Below the pieces are notes generated by a model. The model saw only the letters and a list, made by a program, of their open reading frames with translations, did not search any database and was not told the DNA's origin. A program made the position numbers and the translations under genes. A stretch of DNA of 64,000 nt, taken from contig CAJTCU010000002.1 of NCBI GenBank assembly GCA_910574935.1, positions 340,901 to 404,900 of the forward strand, in the 5' to 3' direction. Of the stretch, positions 29,121 to 38,174 are shown piece by piece (position 1 is the first letter of the stretch; each line of letters starts with the position of its first letter). The stretch comes from Oscillospiraceae bacterium. Lineage in GTDB: Bacteria > Bacillota > Clostridia > Oscillospirales > Acutalibacteraceae.

Positions 29121-29570
29121 ATGAAAATAAAAGCTTTTTTTAAAAAGAATGGCCTTGCCCTTGCCTTTGCCCTTCTTTGTGCCTCTATTATCCTTATGGC
29201 CCTGCCCTTTGCAACGGGTACTTACACACGGGCCGGACCGGACGAACCCCGTATCACCCACTATTACTCCTACTACTACCATATGGGCCACTTGGTTTTC
29301 ATGAGCGGCCGCACATTTGCCGCCCTGTTCGCGCTCATCTCCCCTTTCTGGACTCTGTTTTCCGGGTTTTGGTGCTTCTCAAAAAAGAAAAAGCGACCGG
29401 TGCTCTGCTGTTTTCTGGGGGTCCTCTGCATTTTTCTCAACCTGGTGGACTGGGTCTATGCTGTGCTTGATTTGACCTTCCCCGTAGGTCTGATTGTCGC
29501 CGCCCTGCACCTGTTGGCTCTGGCCTTGCAGGTTTACGCCCTTGCCCAAAGAACACATAACAAAGTTTAG
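29121..29570 (+). CDS. small four-helix membrane protein (paralogue 1)
   Basis: 149 residues, four hydrophobic segments. It starts MKIKAFFKKNGLALAFALL and ends with LLALALQVYALAQ. It begins four bases after the peptidase stop. A paralogue with the same start and end follows at 29607. Function unknown. Confidence 0.7.
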   Translation: MKIKAFFKKNGLALAFALLCASIILMALPFATGTYTRAGPDEPRITHYYSYYYHMGHLVFMSGRTFAALFALISPFWTLFSGFWCFSKKKKRPVLCCFLGVLCIFLNLVDWVYAVLDLTFPVGLIVAALHLLALALQVYALAQRTHNKV

Positions 29571-29606
29571 GCTGGAATGGCCAACATCAGCTAAAGGTAG
29601 GATGAA

Positions 29607-30059
29607 ATGAAAATAAAAGCTTTTTTCAGAAAATATAGCCTATACGCTTCCTTTGGGCTGATTTGCGTTACGATTATCCTGATGTTTCTGCCCTTTTCCT
29701 CTGGCCTAAACATTTCTTACTGGCACCCAGAGGACGTGCCGGACACTCCGCCGCTCTATCACCCTTTGTCTTTTTATGATTGGGTCCGTCTGGCGGTATA
29801 TTTTCACTTTCCCCCCATCTTTGTCAGCATGGCCACCCCGCTATGGGCCCTGGTCACAGGATTTTGGGGCTTTCAAAAAAGAAACCGGCTGGCCTGGTTT
29901 GCCTGTGCTTTGGGCGGCGTCAGCATCCTGCTCAGCCTGGTGGACTGGCTGGTTTATAACGAGCTTTTCCCCGTGGGTTTTGTCATCGCCGCCCTGCACC
30001 TATTGGCCCTGGCCTTGCAGGTTTACGCCCTGGTTCAAGAGAAGATGGCGGCCCGCTAA
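29607..30059 (+). CDS. small four-helix membrane protein (paralogue 2)
   Basis: 150 residues. Shares MKIKAFFRK at the start and FVIAALHLLALALQVYALVQ at the end with the preceding protein, so the pair arose by tandem duplication. GTAGGATGA precedes the ATG. A strong terminator follows. Function unknown; possibly immunity-like or accessory to the peptidase (speculative). Confidence 0.7.
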   Translation: MKIKAFFRKYSLYASFGLICVTIILMFLPFSSGLNISYWHPEDVPDTPPLYHPLSFYDWVRLAVYFHFPPIFVSMATPLWALVTGFWGFQKRNRLAWFACALGGVSILLSLVDWLVYNELFPVGFVIAALHLLALALQVYALVQEKMAAR

Positions 30060-30082
30060 ATGGGCCCATATCATAAAATGAA

Positions 30083-30117
30083 GAGAGTCCTGCCACCCCT
30101 GGCAGGGCTCTCTTTTT
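30083..30117 (+). terminator. Rho-independent terminator
   Basis: GAGAGTCCTGCCA (30083-30095) pairs with TGGCAGGGCTCTC (30100-30112) around CCCC, then TTTTT. It separates the rightward membrane-protein genes from the leftward kinase gene. Confidence 0.9.
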
Positions 30118-30167
30118 GTTATCGTGAACCGTGGAAAAAGGGCGGAGCAGGCTTTTTTGCGGGTTTT

Positions 30168-31433
30168 TCATGAGCCTCCGGCTTTGGGCCCCCGCTTCCC
30201 TCGCTCCAGAGGCAGCTGGGCGATAAATCGGTTTTCGCCCCCGGAGGACTGCGCCCACAAGCGGCCCCTATGCTCTTCTACAATTCCCCGGGCAATGGCC
30301 AGCCCCAGGCCAAACCCGCCCGCGCTTCGGGCTGGGTCCGACCGGTAAAAGCGCTGGAACAGCCGGTCCAGTTCTTCCTGGGGGATGGGGTCTCCGGGGT
30401 TTTGCACCGTCAGCCGGGCCCAGCGCCCCAGGCCCTTTAGCTCCAGCCGGATCTTTGCCCCTGCCGGGGCGTAGCGTACCGCGTTGTCCAACAAAATGTC
30501 CGCCAGCCGGGCCAGGCCCTCCGGGTCGCCCCACACCCACAGGCCCTCTTCCACCTGGCATTCCAGGGTTCGGCCGCTTTCGTACACCACGGGTTCAAAA
30601 GAAAGGGCCCTCCCTGCCGCCAAAAAGGACAGGTCCACCCGCTGGGCCTGGGGGCGGGACCCGCCCGCGTCGGCACGGGCCAGGGTAAGCAGGGCCTGGG
30701 TCAGGCTCTTCATCCGCGCGCCCTCGGCCTGAATGTTTTCGGCCCAGCGCCGTCCGTCCCCTTCTGGGTGGCGCAGAATCATCTCCGTATTAGAGAGAAT
30801 CACCGTCAGCGGGGTTTTCAGCTCGTGAGAGGCGTCTGCCACAAACTGCTTTTGCTTTTCCCAGGCCGCCTCTACAGGCCCCACCGCCCACCGGGCCAGC
30901 AGAACTGCCGCCCCCAGCAGAACTACCAGGGCCGCGCCCCCCACGGGCAGAAAGCTTTTTAACAGCTGAGCCATGGCCGCCGACTCGGCGGAAGAGTCTG
31001 CAAAAGCCACCAGCATACCCCCAGGGGTCTGCCGCCTACCGTAGCGTAGCCGGTACTGGGGAAAGCTGCCCTGTTCTGCCGGGCCATCCGCCACGGATCG
31101 TGCCAGAGCCGCCAGCTCTTCCCGGCCGAACTCCTCCTCTAGAAAAAAGGGGTCGGTGCGCATCACTGCCTGGCCCCCTGGGCTTACCAGCACCGTAAAA
31201 CAAAGCACCCGCCCCTGGGGGGCAGGGGTAAACAGCCCAAAAGCCTGGGGCCTGGGGGGCTCTTCCCGGCGGGGCGTCTCTTCCTGCCATAGGGCCATTT
31301 CAATCATCTGCCAAGTCTGCTGCCGCATGCCTTGGCCGGTAGACAGGGCCAGCACCAGAAACACTGCCAGCAGAACCAGCAGGGAACCGCCCATGGTGAC
31401 CGCCACGAATTTACCGCGAAGCTTTTTAATCAT
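30168..31433 (-). CDS. sensor histidine kinase
   Basis: 421 residues. Two membrane helices (~10-31 and ~162-182) flank an extracytoplasmic sensor of ~130 residues. The phospho-acceptor is His203 in ASHELKTPL. N box LLDNAVRYAP, G boxes GGFGLGLAI and GGENRFIAQLPL follow. There is only a short HAMP-like link. It overlaps the response-regulator gene by eight bases and is transcribed after it. Signal unknown. Partner targets may be the VTC/DUF4956/CotH genes beyond the shared upstream region (inference). Confidence 0.93.
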   Translation of the reverse strand: MIKKLRGKFVAVTMGGSLLVLLAVFLVLALSTGQGMRQQTWQMIEMALWQEETPRREEPPRPQAFGLFTPAPQGRVLCFTVLVSPGGQAVMRTDPFFLEEEFGREELAALARSVADGPAEQGSFPQYRLRYGRRQTPGGMLVAFADSSAESAAMAQLLKSFLPVGGAALVVLLGAAVLLARWAVGPVEAAWEKQKQFVADASHELKTPLTVILSNTEMILRHPEGDGRRWAENIQAEGARMKSLTQALLTLARADAGGSRPQAQRVDLSFLAAGRALSFEPVVYESGRTLECQVEEGLWVWGDPEGLARLADILLDNAVRYAPAGAKIRLELKGLGRWARLTVQNPGDPIPQEELDRLFQRFYRSDPARSAGGFGLGLAIARGIVEEHRGRLWAQSSGGENRFIAQLPLERGKRGPKAGGS

Positions 31434-32130
31434 TCGGTCCTCCCCTGGCGGCGCCTTTGGCCCCGCCGCTTAGGTAATATCCCAGCCGCCGGGCCGAGGT
31501 AATACTTACCTGGCTTTGGATATGCCCCAGCTTTTTTCGCAGAAAGGATACGTACACCTCTACGTGATTGTCCTCCGCTTCCGAGTCGTACCCCCATACT
31601 TTTAGCAGCAGGGTCTCTTTGGGCACCACGGCCCCCGGGTTGCTAAGCAGAATACGCATCATCTCCAGCTCCTTCCCACTTAGCTTCACCCAGCGTTCGC
31701 CACAGCCCAGGGCACATGCAGAAAGGTCCAGGCACAGGTCCCCATACCCCAGCCGCTGGGGGGCCAGTTCTTCCCTGCGGCGCAGCAGGGCCCGCACACA
31801 GGCTAAAAACTCCTCTGGCTCAAAGGGCTTGGTCAGGTAATAGTCCGCGCCGCTGTCTAAGCCTTGAACCTTGTCCGCCGTCTCGCTTTTAGCGGTCAAC
31901 ATCAGTACCGGGGTGGAAAACCCTTCCTGACGCAGCTGGCGCACCACCTGGAAGCCATCCATTTTTGGCATCATCACGTCCAGGACAATTCCGTCGTAAA
32001 TGCCAGAAAGGGCGCAATCCAGGCCAGACTCTCCGTCATAAGCCAGGTCCACGGCGTACTTTTGGTAGGCGAGCAGGTCCTTTAGGGTGGCGGCCAGGCG
32101 GCGCTGGTCCTCTACCACAAGAATGCGCAT
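31426..32130 (-). CDS. OmpR-family response regulator
   Basis: 234 residues. Receiver domain with the acidic ED at 7-8, phosphorylated Asp51 in VLDVMMPKMDGF and Lys in LTAKSE. The C-terminal winged helix (LSGKELEMMRILLSNPGAVVPKETLLLKVWGYD) binds DNA. First gene of a two-gene operon with the kinase. The start MRILVVEDQRRLAATL follows AGGAGGC. Confidence 0.95.
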   Translation of the reverse strand: MRILVVEDQRRLAATLKDLLAYQKYAVDLAYDGESGLDCALSGIYDGIVLDVMMPKMDGFQVVRQLRQEGFSTPVLMLTAKSETADKVQGLDSGADYYLTKPFEPEEFLACVRALLRRREELAPQRLGYGDLCLDLSACALGCGERWVKLSGKELEMMRILLSNPGAVVPKETLLLKVWGYDSEAEDNHVEVYVSFLRKKLGHIQSQVSITSARRLGYYLSGGAKGAARGGPND

Positions 32131-32331
32131 AAAAAGCCTCCTATCAACCGATTTATACTATTATAAAACGCGAAACCAGCGCGGTCAAGAAGAGAAACGC
32201 ACAGCAAGCCGCAGCATGCGGCAGGTCCAGCGCAAGCGCAGGAGCATTTGCCGCGGCCGCCTCACTTGCCAGTAGTAGCCTCTGGCCGATCCAGCACGGC
32301 CAGGGATCGAAACGTGGGGCCCGTATTGGGT

Positions 32332-32495
32332 AGGGCTTGTTTGAAAAAACGAAAACGCGGCCTGATTGCCCAGAAGCGGCCATCGTCCGTGTCGAAAATC
32401 CGCGTAATACGCAAGTGCTACTTGCGGCTTTTTTCCTTGAATCTGACCACTTTTAGTCAAAAATCCGTCATTTCCTCTATTTTCAAATAAGCTCT
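32332..32495. mobile_element. MITE-like element, TAGGGCTTG family, copy 1
   Basis: 164 bp from AGGGCTTGTTTGAAAA to TTTTCAAATAAGCTCT, inverted ends, flanked by TA on both sides. The inner part matches the second copy at 32655. No coding capacity; in the region upstream of the response regulator. Confidence 0.75.
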
Positions 32496-32654
32496 AAAGC
32501 AAAAACAGGGGAGCAAGTAACGCCGGAAGCGCCCAGAGAACCGCGCCGGCTCGGCTAACGGTTATCACCTGGGTAGGGCGGGACTTTGCCCAGAGAGGAA
32601 GAGGGCAAAGCCGCCGTCCCGGCCCCGATGGAAACATTATCCCTCCTCCAGCTT

Positions 32655-32838
32655 AGGGCTTGTTTGAAAAATCGAAAACGTCGTCTTTTTTGCCAGAAGA
32701 GGCCACTTTCTACGTCGAAAATCCTCGTCAATCGCCAGAGTGACGTAGTTAGCGCAGCTAACTACAGCGGTTCTTCTCCTTGAAATTGTCCCCTTCTGGC
32801 CAAAAATTCGTCGTTTCCTCTATTTTCAAACAAGCCCT
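32655..32838. mobile_element. MITE-like element, TAGGGCTTG family, copy 2
   Basis: 184 bp with perfect 16-base terminal inverted repeats, AGGGCTTGTTTGAAAA and its complement, flanked by TA. TA flanks are typical of Tc1/mariner-type MITEs. Lies between the response regulator and the VTC gene, 100 bases from the latter. A lone similar end (TTAGGGCTTGTTTAAGG) lies at 36503. Confidence 0.8.
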
Positions 32839-32940
32839 AAAAGAACCTGAAATTTTTAAGGTTGCTTTAAGGCTAAGGGTGTAAACTACCCCTCGTAATC
32901 CCCGGGGGCCACGCCCCCAGATAGCCCAAAGGAGGAACCA

Positions 32941-33615
32941 ATGAATTACCGCCACGAGTATAAATTTCAGCTAAGCCCTGCCGATTATCTGCCCCTACAA
33001 GCCCGGCTGCGAGCTGTGCTGCCCCATGACCCCCATGCTGGTGAAAACGGCCAGTATAAAATCAGCAGCGTATATTTTGACAGCCCAGATAACCGTGCCC
33101 TACGGGAAAAGCTGGAAGGCCTGCACTGCCGGGAAAAGTTCCGGCTGCGGTGGTACGGCGGGAACACAGAACTGCTTCACCTGGAGAAAAAGGCCAAGCT
33201 GGGCCAGCTGGGCCGCAAAACCGTCTGCCCCCTCAGCCGGACCCAAGCCCTGGCCCTGCTGGCGGATGATCCCCGCTGGCGGCAGGGCCTTAAGGACCCA
33301 CTGGCCGCCGAGCTGGGAGCCAAAATGGCCTGGCAGCAGCTGCGGCCTACTGTTTTGGTGGAGTATGACCGAGAGGCTTTTCTCTTCCCGGCAGGGAATG
33401 TACGGGTTACCCTGGACCGAAATCTGCGCCGGGCCCCGGCCGGGCCAGAGGTCCTTTGGGGCGGCGGGCCCACTATTCCGGCAGGAGAGGGCGTACTGCT
33501 AGAGGTAAAGTACGACCAATTTCTGCCTGGGCTCATCCAAGACCTGGTGCGGCTGGAGGGGCGGCAAGCGCGGGCCTTTTCCAAGTATGCGGCGGCCCGG
33601 CTGATAGATTTTTAG
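32941..33615 (+). CDS. VTC-domain protein (polyphosphate polymerase-like)
   Basis: 224 residues, all VTC domain. Expected tunnel residues are visible: RHEYKF at 4-9, VYFDSP, KFRLRWYG, LHLEKKAK, VLVEYDREAF, VRVTLDRNL and LLEVKYD. In yeast this fold makes polyphosphate from ATP; bacterial stand-alone forms are less studied. ATG follows AAAGGAGGAACC. First of three genes (VTC, DUF4956, CotH) that commonly occur together in Firmicutes. Confidence 0.9.
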   Translation: MNYRHEYKFQLSPADYLPLQARLRAVLPHDPHAGENGQYKISSVYFDSPDNRALREKLEGLHCREKFRLRWYGGNTELLHLEKKAKLGQLGRKTVCPLSRTQALALLADDPRWRQGLKDPLAAELGAKMAWQQLRPTVLVEYDREAFLFPAGNVRVTLDRNLRRAPAGPEVLWGGGPTIPAGEGVLLEVKYDQFLPGLIQDLVRLEGRQARAFSKYAAARLIDF

Positions 33616-33801
33616 CCCCCGCCCAGGTGTGGTTTTTGAGATAATAACCGGCCTCCCGCGGCTTAGGAGCGCTGCCCGTAAGCGCCCCGCCATTTTGTAA
33701 ACGCAGACAAAACTTTTTCTCTTTCACCGCCGAGGACGCGCTGGCTTAATAACCGCGCACTCCCCTCATTGCAATCAAACTATAATTTAGGAGCTGATCT
33801 C

Positions 33802-34476
33802 ATGCTTAGTTTCAACGACATCTTCCAGTCCAACTTCTTAGATAACATTGCCAGCGTTACCCTGCTGGACATGGCCCTCTCCATCTTCTTTGCCTTTCTT
33901 TTAGGCCTGTTTATCTTCTTTGTGTATAAAAAGACCTATGCTGGGGTAATGTACTCCCACACCTTCGGGGTTGCTCTCATCGCCATGACCCTGATTACCA
34001 CTCTGGTTATTCTGGCCGTTACCAGCAACGTGGTGCTCTCTTTGGGCATGGTGGGCGCTCTGTCCATTGTCCGGTTCCGGGCCGCTATTAAGGAGCCCCT
34101 GGACATTGCCTTCCTGTTCTGGGCCATTGCCGCAGGCATTGTGCTGGCTGCCGGCATGATTCCCCTGGCGGTGTTCGGCAGTGTGGCAGTGGGCCTTATG
34201 CTGCTGGTGTTTGTCAACCGCACCTCTCCCCGCCAGCCCTATATCGCGGTGGTCAGCTGCCAAAACGCCCAGGCCGAGGAGAACGCCCTGGCCTTTCTTT
34301 CCGCCAACGCGGAAAAGTGCCGGGTGAAAAGCAAAACCGTTACCGCTGCCGGCATTGAGGCCAACTTCGAGCTGCGGCTGAAGGGGGCGGACGCGGGCTT
34401 TGTAAACGGCCTATGCCAGATTCCCGGGGTGGAAAGCGCCGTACTGGTCAGCTACAACGGCGAATACATGGGTTAG
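33802..34476 (+). CDS. DUF4956 membrane protein
   Basis: 224 residues from ATG 33802 behind TAGGAGCTGATCTC; an in-frame start 11 codons earlier has no ribosome site. Four or five membrane helices occupy the first ~140 residues, with the family-typical LGMVGALSIVRFRAAIKEPLDIAFLFWAIAAG. A soluble C-terminal ferredoxin-like domain follows. Usually encoded next to VTC and CotH proteins. Function unknown; a role in moving or sensing the VTC product is speculation. Confidence 0.88.
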   Translation: MLSFNDIFQSNFLDNIASVTLLDMALSIFFAFLLGLFIFFVYKKTYAGVMYSHTFGVALIAMTLITTLVILAVTSNVVLSLGMVGALSIVRFRAAIKEPLDIAFLFWAIAAGIVLAAGMIPLAVFGSVAVGLMLLVFVNRTSPRQPYIAVVSCQNAQAEENALAFLSANAEKCRVKSKTVTAAGIEANFELRLKGADAGFVNGLCQIPGVESAVLVSYNGEYMG

Positions 34477-34494
34477 AAGAAGGAGGGCGGCGCC

Positions 34495-36477
34495 ATGATT
34501 ATACACAAGAAGATCAATCGCCTTTGCGCCGCGGCCACGGCTGTCATGCTCCTTTTGGCCTGGCTGCTGTTTGCCAATGGGCCCTCGCTGCTGGGCGCGG
34601 CCACCAGCGCGCCCCCCTATGCCGCCAAGCTTTTCGACACCAGCCGGGTCCACACCCTGGACCTTGTGGCAAAAGAAAGCGACTGGCAAGACATGCTGGA
34701 CAACGCCCAGGCCGAGGAGTACATCTCCTGCACCGCGGTAATTGACGGGGAAAGCTATAAAAACGTGGGCATACGGCCCAAGGGGAACTCCTCTTTAACT
34801 ACGGTGGCGGAATCGGACAGCGACCGGTACAGCTTTAAGCTGGAGTTTGACCACTACGACCCCAACCAGAGCTACCATGGCCTGGATAAGCTGTGTCTAA
34901 ACAACTGCATCCAGGACAACACCTATATGAAGGACTACCTGTGCTACCGGATGATGGGCGACATGGGCGCGGACGCCCCCCTGACCAGCTATGTGTTCAT
35001 TACTGTGAATGGTCAGGACTGGGGGCTGTATATTGCCGCCGAGGGCATTGAAGAAGCCTTTGCCCTGCGCAGCTATGGCGCGGACTACGGCCAACTGTAT
35101 AAGCCGGACAGCATGGATATGGGCGGCGGGGGCCGGGGCGCGCAGCGCAACCAAAATGATCCTCCAGACGATACGGGCTTGACCCCCAACGCGCCTGCCG
35201 AAAACGGCGCCCCCGGCACATTTCCCGGGGAAAGCACGCCGGGGGCCACGGGGGAAAGCGCCTCAAATAATACGGAGCGGTCTGCGGCATCCTCCTCCGA
35301 ACGCGCCCCATTGGGCGAAAGCTTCCCTGGCGGGAACCAGTCCCAGGGCTTTGACAAGGACAATCTCCCCGGCATGGGGGGCTTTGGCGGATTTGGGGGC
35401 ATGGGCGGCAGCAGCGACGTACTGCTAAACTACACCACCGATGACCCTGAGGACTACCCCAACATTTTTGACAACCCAGTGTTTGATACTGTCACCCAGG
35501 CGGACCAGCAGCGGCTGATTGCCGCTTTAAAAAAGCTGGGCGAAGGGAACGCGGCGGACTCTGTGAACCGTGAAGAGGTGGCCAGCTATTTTGCCGTGCA
35601 CAATTTTGTGCTTAACGAGGACAGCTATACGGGCAGTATCATCCACAATTATTACCTGTACGAGGACCAGGGGCTGCTCTCTATGGTGGCCTGGGACTAT
35701 AACCTGGCCTTTGGGGGCATGGGCGGCGGCACGGCTACCGCCGCGGCCAACTCTCCCATTGATTCTCCAGTGAGCACCGGGGACATTTCCCAGCGGCCCA
35801 TGGTGGCCTGGCTGTTTGACAGCGAAGAGCACACCCAGCTATATCATCAGGCCATGGACCGGCTGATTGCAGAGTGGTTTGAAAGCGGCTATTTCCAGGA
35901 GCTGATGGACCAGACCGCGGCCCTTATTGGCCCCTACGTGCAGCGGGACCCCACGGCTTTTTGCAGCTATGAGGACTTCACCACAGCGGTGGAGACTCTA
36001 GAGAAATTCTGCCTGCTGCGAGCTCAAAGCATCCGGGGCCAGCTAGAGGGGGACATTCCTTCTACCAGCGAGGGTCAGGCAGCGGACAGCAGCGCCTTTG
36101 TGGACGCCTCCCACCTAAATCTCAGCGATATGGGCAGTCAGGGCGGATTTGGCGGGCCAGGAGGCCGGGAATTCCTCCAGGACGCGGACCAAAACGCGAA
36201 TGATCGCGAAGAGGCAGGCCAGGGCTTCGGCACTGAGGACCCCTCTGGCCAAGAAAACGGCGGTACTTCCCAATCCCCCTCCCAATGGGATCAGCAGGAG
36301 ATCCCCCAGGAGGGCCAGCGGCCGGAGGGCTTCCAGATGCCGGGGGGCTTTACCCCAGGGCAGAACCCCCAGCAGGGAGAAGCAGCCCAGGCAGGCGGAT
36401 GGGAGAAGTGGGCGCTTCTGGCGGGCTCGGCGGGTTTATTAGCAGCAGGGCTGGTATTTGCCAAGATATATCGTTAA
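34495..36477 (+). CDS. CotH-family (protein kinase-like) secreted/membrane protein
   Basis: 660 residues. N-terminal membrane anchor (~10-37), then the CotH fold: VGIRPKGNSSLTTV (~92-105), DRYSFKLEFDHYDPN, LCLNNCIQDNTYMKDYL, GLYIAAEGIEEAF and LLSMVAWDYNLAFGGMGG. These are the usual CotH nucleotide-binding segments. CotH in Bacillus phosphorylates spore-coat proteins. A low-complexity insert rich in Gly, Met, Asn and Pro splits the domain at ~205-305, and a second lies before a C-terminal membrane helix (~640-657). The gene follows DUF4956 by 18 bases and ends the triad. Confidence 0.9.
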   Translation: MIIHKKINRLCAAATAVMLLLAWLLFANGPSLLGAATSAPPYAAKLFDTSRVHTLDLVAKESDWQDMLDNAQAEEYISCTAVIDGESYKNVGIRPKGNSSLTTVAESDSDRYSFKLEFDHYDPNQSYHGLDKLCLNNCIQDNTYMKDYLCYRMMGDMGADAPLTSYVFITVNGQDWGLYIAAEGIEEAFALRSYGADYGQLYKPDSMDMGGGGRGAQRNQNDPPDDTGLTPNAPAENGAPGTFPGESTPGATGESASNNTERSAASSSERAPLGESFPGGNQSQGFDKDNLPGMGGFGGFGGMGGSSDVLLNYTTDDPEDYPNIFDNPVFDTVTQADQQRLIAALKKLGEGNAADSVNREEVASYFAVHNFVLNEDSYTGSIIHNYYLYEDQGLLSMVAWDYNLAFGGMGGGTATAAANSPIDSPVSTGDISQRPMVAWLFDSEEHTQLYHQAMDRLIAEWFESGYFQELMDQTAALIGPYVQRDPTAFCSYEDFTTAVETLEKFCLLRAQSIRGQLEGDIPSTSEGQAADSSAFVDASHLNLSDMGSQGGFGGPGGREFLQDADQNANDREEAGQGFGTEDPSGQENGGTSQSPSQWDQQEIPQEGQRPEGFQMPGGFTPGQNPQQGEAAQAGGWEKWALLAGSAGLLAAGLVFAKIYR

Positions 36478-36516
36478 CACAGCTTAAAAGAGGTAACCCC
36501 CTTTAGGGCTTGTTTA

Positions 36517-36691
36517 AGGAACCACTGAATAAATCCCGCCTAACGGCTTGGCACGCAACGCGCTTGCATATTTTCCGTCATAGGGCACAGCTTTTGCTTG
36601 CCAATCGCCAGATTCGCTGCGCTCAATCTTATGCACTCTGACGAAAAATCTGACTGCGCAATTTGCGCACCAGATTGAATCAGTGGTTCCT
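36517..36691. mobile_element. MITE-like element, AGGAACCACTGA ends
   Basis: 175 bp with perfect 12-base inverted ends AGGAACCACTGA/TCAGTGGTTCCT. Its reverse complement shares a core with the TTAAGGCAA family (TGCGCAGTCAGATTTTTCGT, AAGCTGTGCCCTAT, ACGGAAAAT). It is thus a relative with different ends. Confidence 0.75.
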
Positions 36692-36812
36692 AAAAATCGG
36701 GATTTCCCGATTTTCCAGTGCATTGATTATATCGTTAATAGGAGGTAGAACCCCATGTTAGGCCCCCCAAACCTGGTGGGTTTTAACGTGGGGTTCCGGC
36801 ACGAATAGCAGA

Positions 36813-36846
36813 AGGCCGAGCGCTTTTGAAAAGGAAGCGCCCGGCC
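36813..36846. terminator. GC-rich hairpin
   Basis: GGCCGAGCGCTT pairs with AAGCGCCCGGCC across TTGAAAAGG, one mismatch. A short T-rich stretch (TGTTTCTG) follows. It may terminate a lost gene. Confidence 0.45.
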
Positions 36847-37306
36847 TGTTTCTGTGCCTGGGAAAGGTTGGGAGCGCGGCCCTAAAACAAACGCCCTGAG
36901 AGAGCGGAGGGTTTTGAACCCTTTTGGTAAGGGCGGGTCAACGAGCAGCCAGACCGGATTTTGACCCATCTATCCCTTTGCAAATTCCCGCGCAAGGCGG
37001 CCGGCATGTACAAGATTGTTTGGCACAGCAGGGAATATTATCTATGGGAAAGGGAGAAAGGGATTCGGCGTTCTGGCGTTGACAGGGACTTCTGTTTCGC
37101 CCGCGTGGCGTGGACTATGAAAAAGCACAGCGGCTGCTGATTCAAAAAGCGGCGGACGTACTGGCGCCTGAAAAAACGCGGTGGAAAACCGGCGCGGTTT
37201 GATCCGTAGACAAGACGCTTTTCCCCATTCCATCAGACGGATGCAGCTCTACATTGCCGGGGTTGAATTATTCGGGCTTTTGTGCTAAAATATACTATAG
37301 TTTGAT
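36847..37306. other. gene-free stretch with decayed sequence
   Basis: No supported gene. Short frames exist but have no ribosome site or recognisable motif. The composition suggests an eroded gene bracketed by two MITE-like elements. Confidence 0.5.
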
Positions 37307-37485
37307 TTAAGGCAACACCGCACCATTCGCGGGTGGCGCCTTAAGCACCGTCTTGCTTGCAGATTTTCCGTGATAGCGCACAGCTTTCGCTTGTCAATGG
37401 TGAGATGGACGGCGCTCAATCTGTACACCTGAAGAAAAATCTGACTGCACAATACAGTACTTAGAATTCTGCGGTATTGCCTTAA
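37307..37485. mobile_element. MITE-like element, TTAAGGCAA family, copy 2 (inverted)
   Basis: 179 bp from TTAAGGCAACACCGCA to TTGCCTTAA. The reverse complement aligns end to end with 22232-22411 with few differences. It ends 41 bases before the start of the P-loop ATPase gene, whose ATG has been replaced by CTG. Confidence 0.82.
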
Positions 37486-37526
37486 AATAGGCTTTTGTCT
37501 CCCTTTAAGAAAGGCGGTGAAAGGTT

Positions 37527-38174
37527 CTGGCTGACATTACGATTCTCTGTGGCCACTATGGCTGCGGCAAAACCAACTTGGCCCTAAACCTGGCCCTGGA
37601 GGCGCCTGCCCCGGTGGTGCTGGCGGATATGGACATCGTAAACCCCTACTTCCGTTCCTCCGAATACCGGGGCCTGCTGGCCGGGCGGGGCGTGGAGCTA
37701 ATTGCCCCCGTGTTCGCGGGCACTACGCTGGATACTCCCACGCTGCCGCCCGAGCTGGGCTCCATCTTTGGGCCGCGAGCGGGCCGGGTGTTTATGGACG
37801 CGGGAGGAGACGACGCCGGAGCTACGGCCCTGGGGGGACTGAGCGGGCGGCTGATGGCTGCGGGATATGAGATGATCTATGTCATCAATCGGTACCGGGC
37901 GCTCTCCCAGACTCCGGAGGAGGCCGCCGCTCTGCTGGGGCAGATCGAGGCTGCCTGCCGCCTAAAGGCCACGGGGATTGTGAACAATTCCCACCTGGGA
38001 ACAGAAACCACCCTGGACGTGTTGAAGGGGGCCCTGCCCTTTGCCCAAGAGACCGCCCGGCTGTGCGGCCTACCGCTTTTGTACTCTACCGCGCCCGATT
38101 TCGCCCTGAAGGGCCAACCGCCGCCAGAGGGCTTTCGAAAAATTCAGCGCCTGGTGCGCTTTGCCTGGGAGTAA
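37527..38174 (+). CDS. P-loop ATPase of the 2-oxoacid oxidoreductase locus, CTG start
   Basis: 215 residues. No ATG, GTG or TTG lies between an in-frame TGA and the Walker A motif GHYGCGKTN (~9-17). CTG 37527 follows AAGGCGG by about ten bases and would give (M)ADITILCGHYGCGKTN, the expected N-terminus. Later segments ADMDIVNPYFRSSEYR and MIYVINRYRALSQTPEEAA match a MinD/ArsA-like P-loop fold. The gene precedes the ferredoxin and oxidoreductase subunits and is often linked to them in Clostridia (from memory). It may load or regulate the complex; function unproven. Confidence 0.75.
   Translation: MADITILCGHYGCGKTNLALNLALEAPAPVVLADMDIVNPYFRSSEYRGLLAGRGVELIAPVFAGTTLDTPTLPPELGSIFGPRAGRVFMDAGGDDAGATALGGLSGRLMAAGYEMIYVINRYRALSQTPEEAAALLGQIEAACRLKATGIVNNSHLGTETTLDVLKGALPFAQETARLCGLPLLYSTAPDFALKGQPPPEGFRKIQRLVRFAWE

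Noticed and set aside
36727-36969. 80-codon minus frame between two MITEs
   Set aside because: No ribosome site or homology recognised; composition not gene-like.
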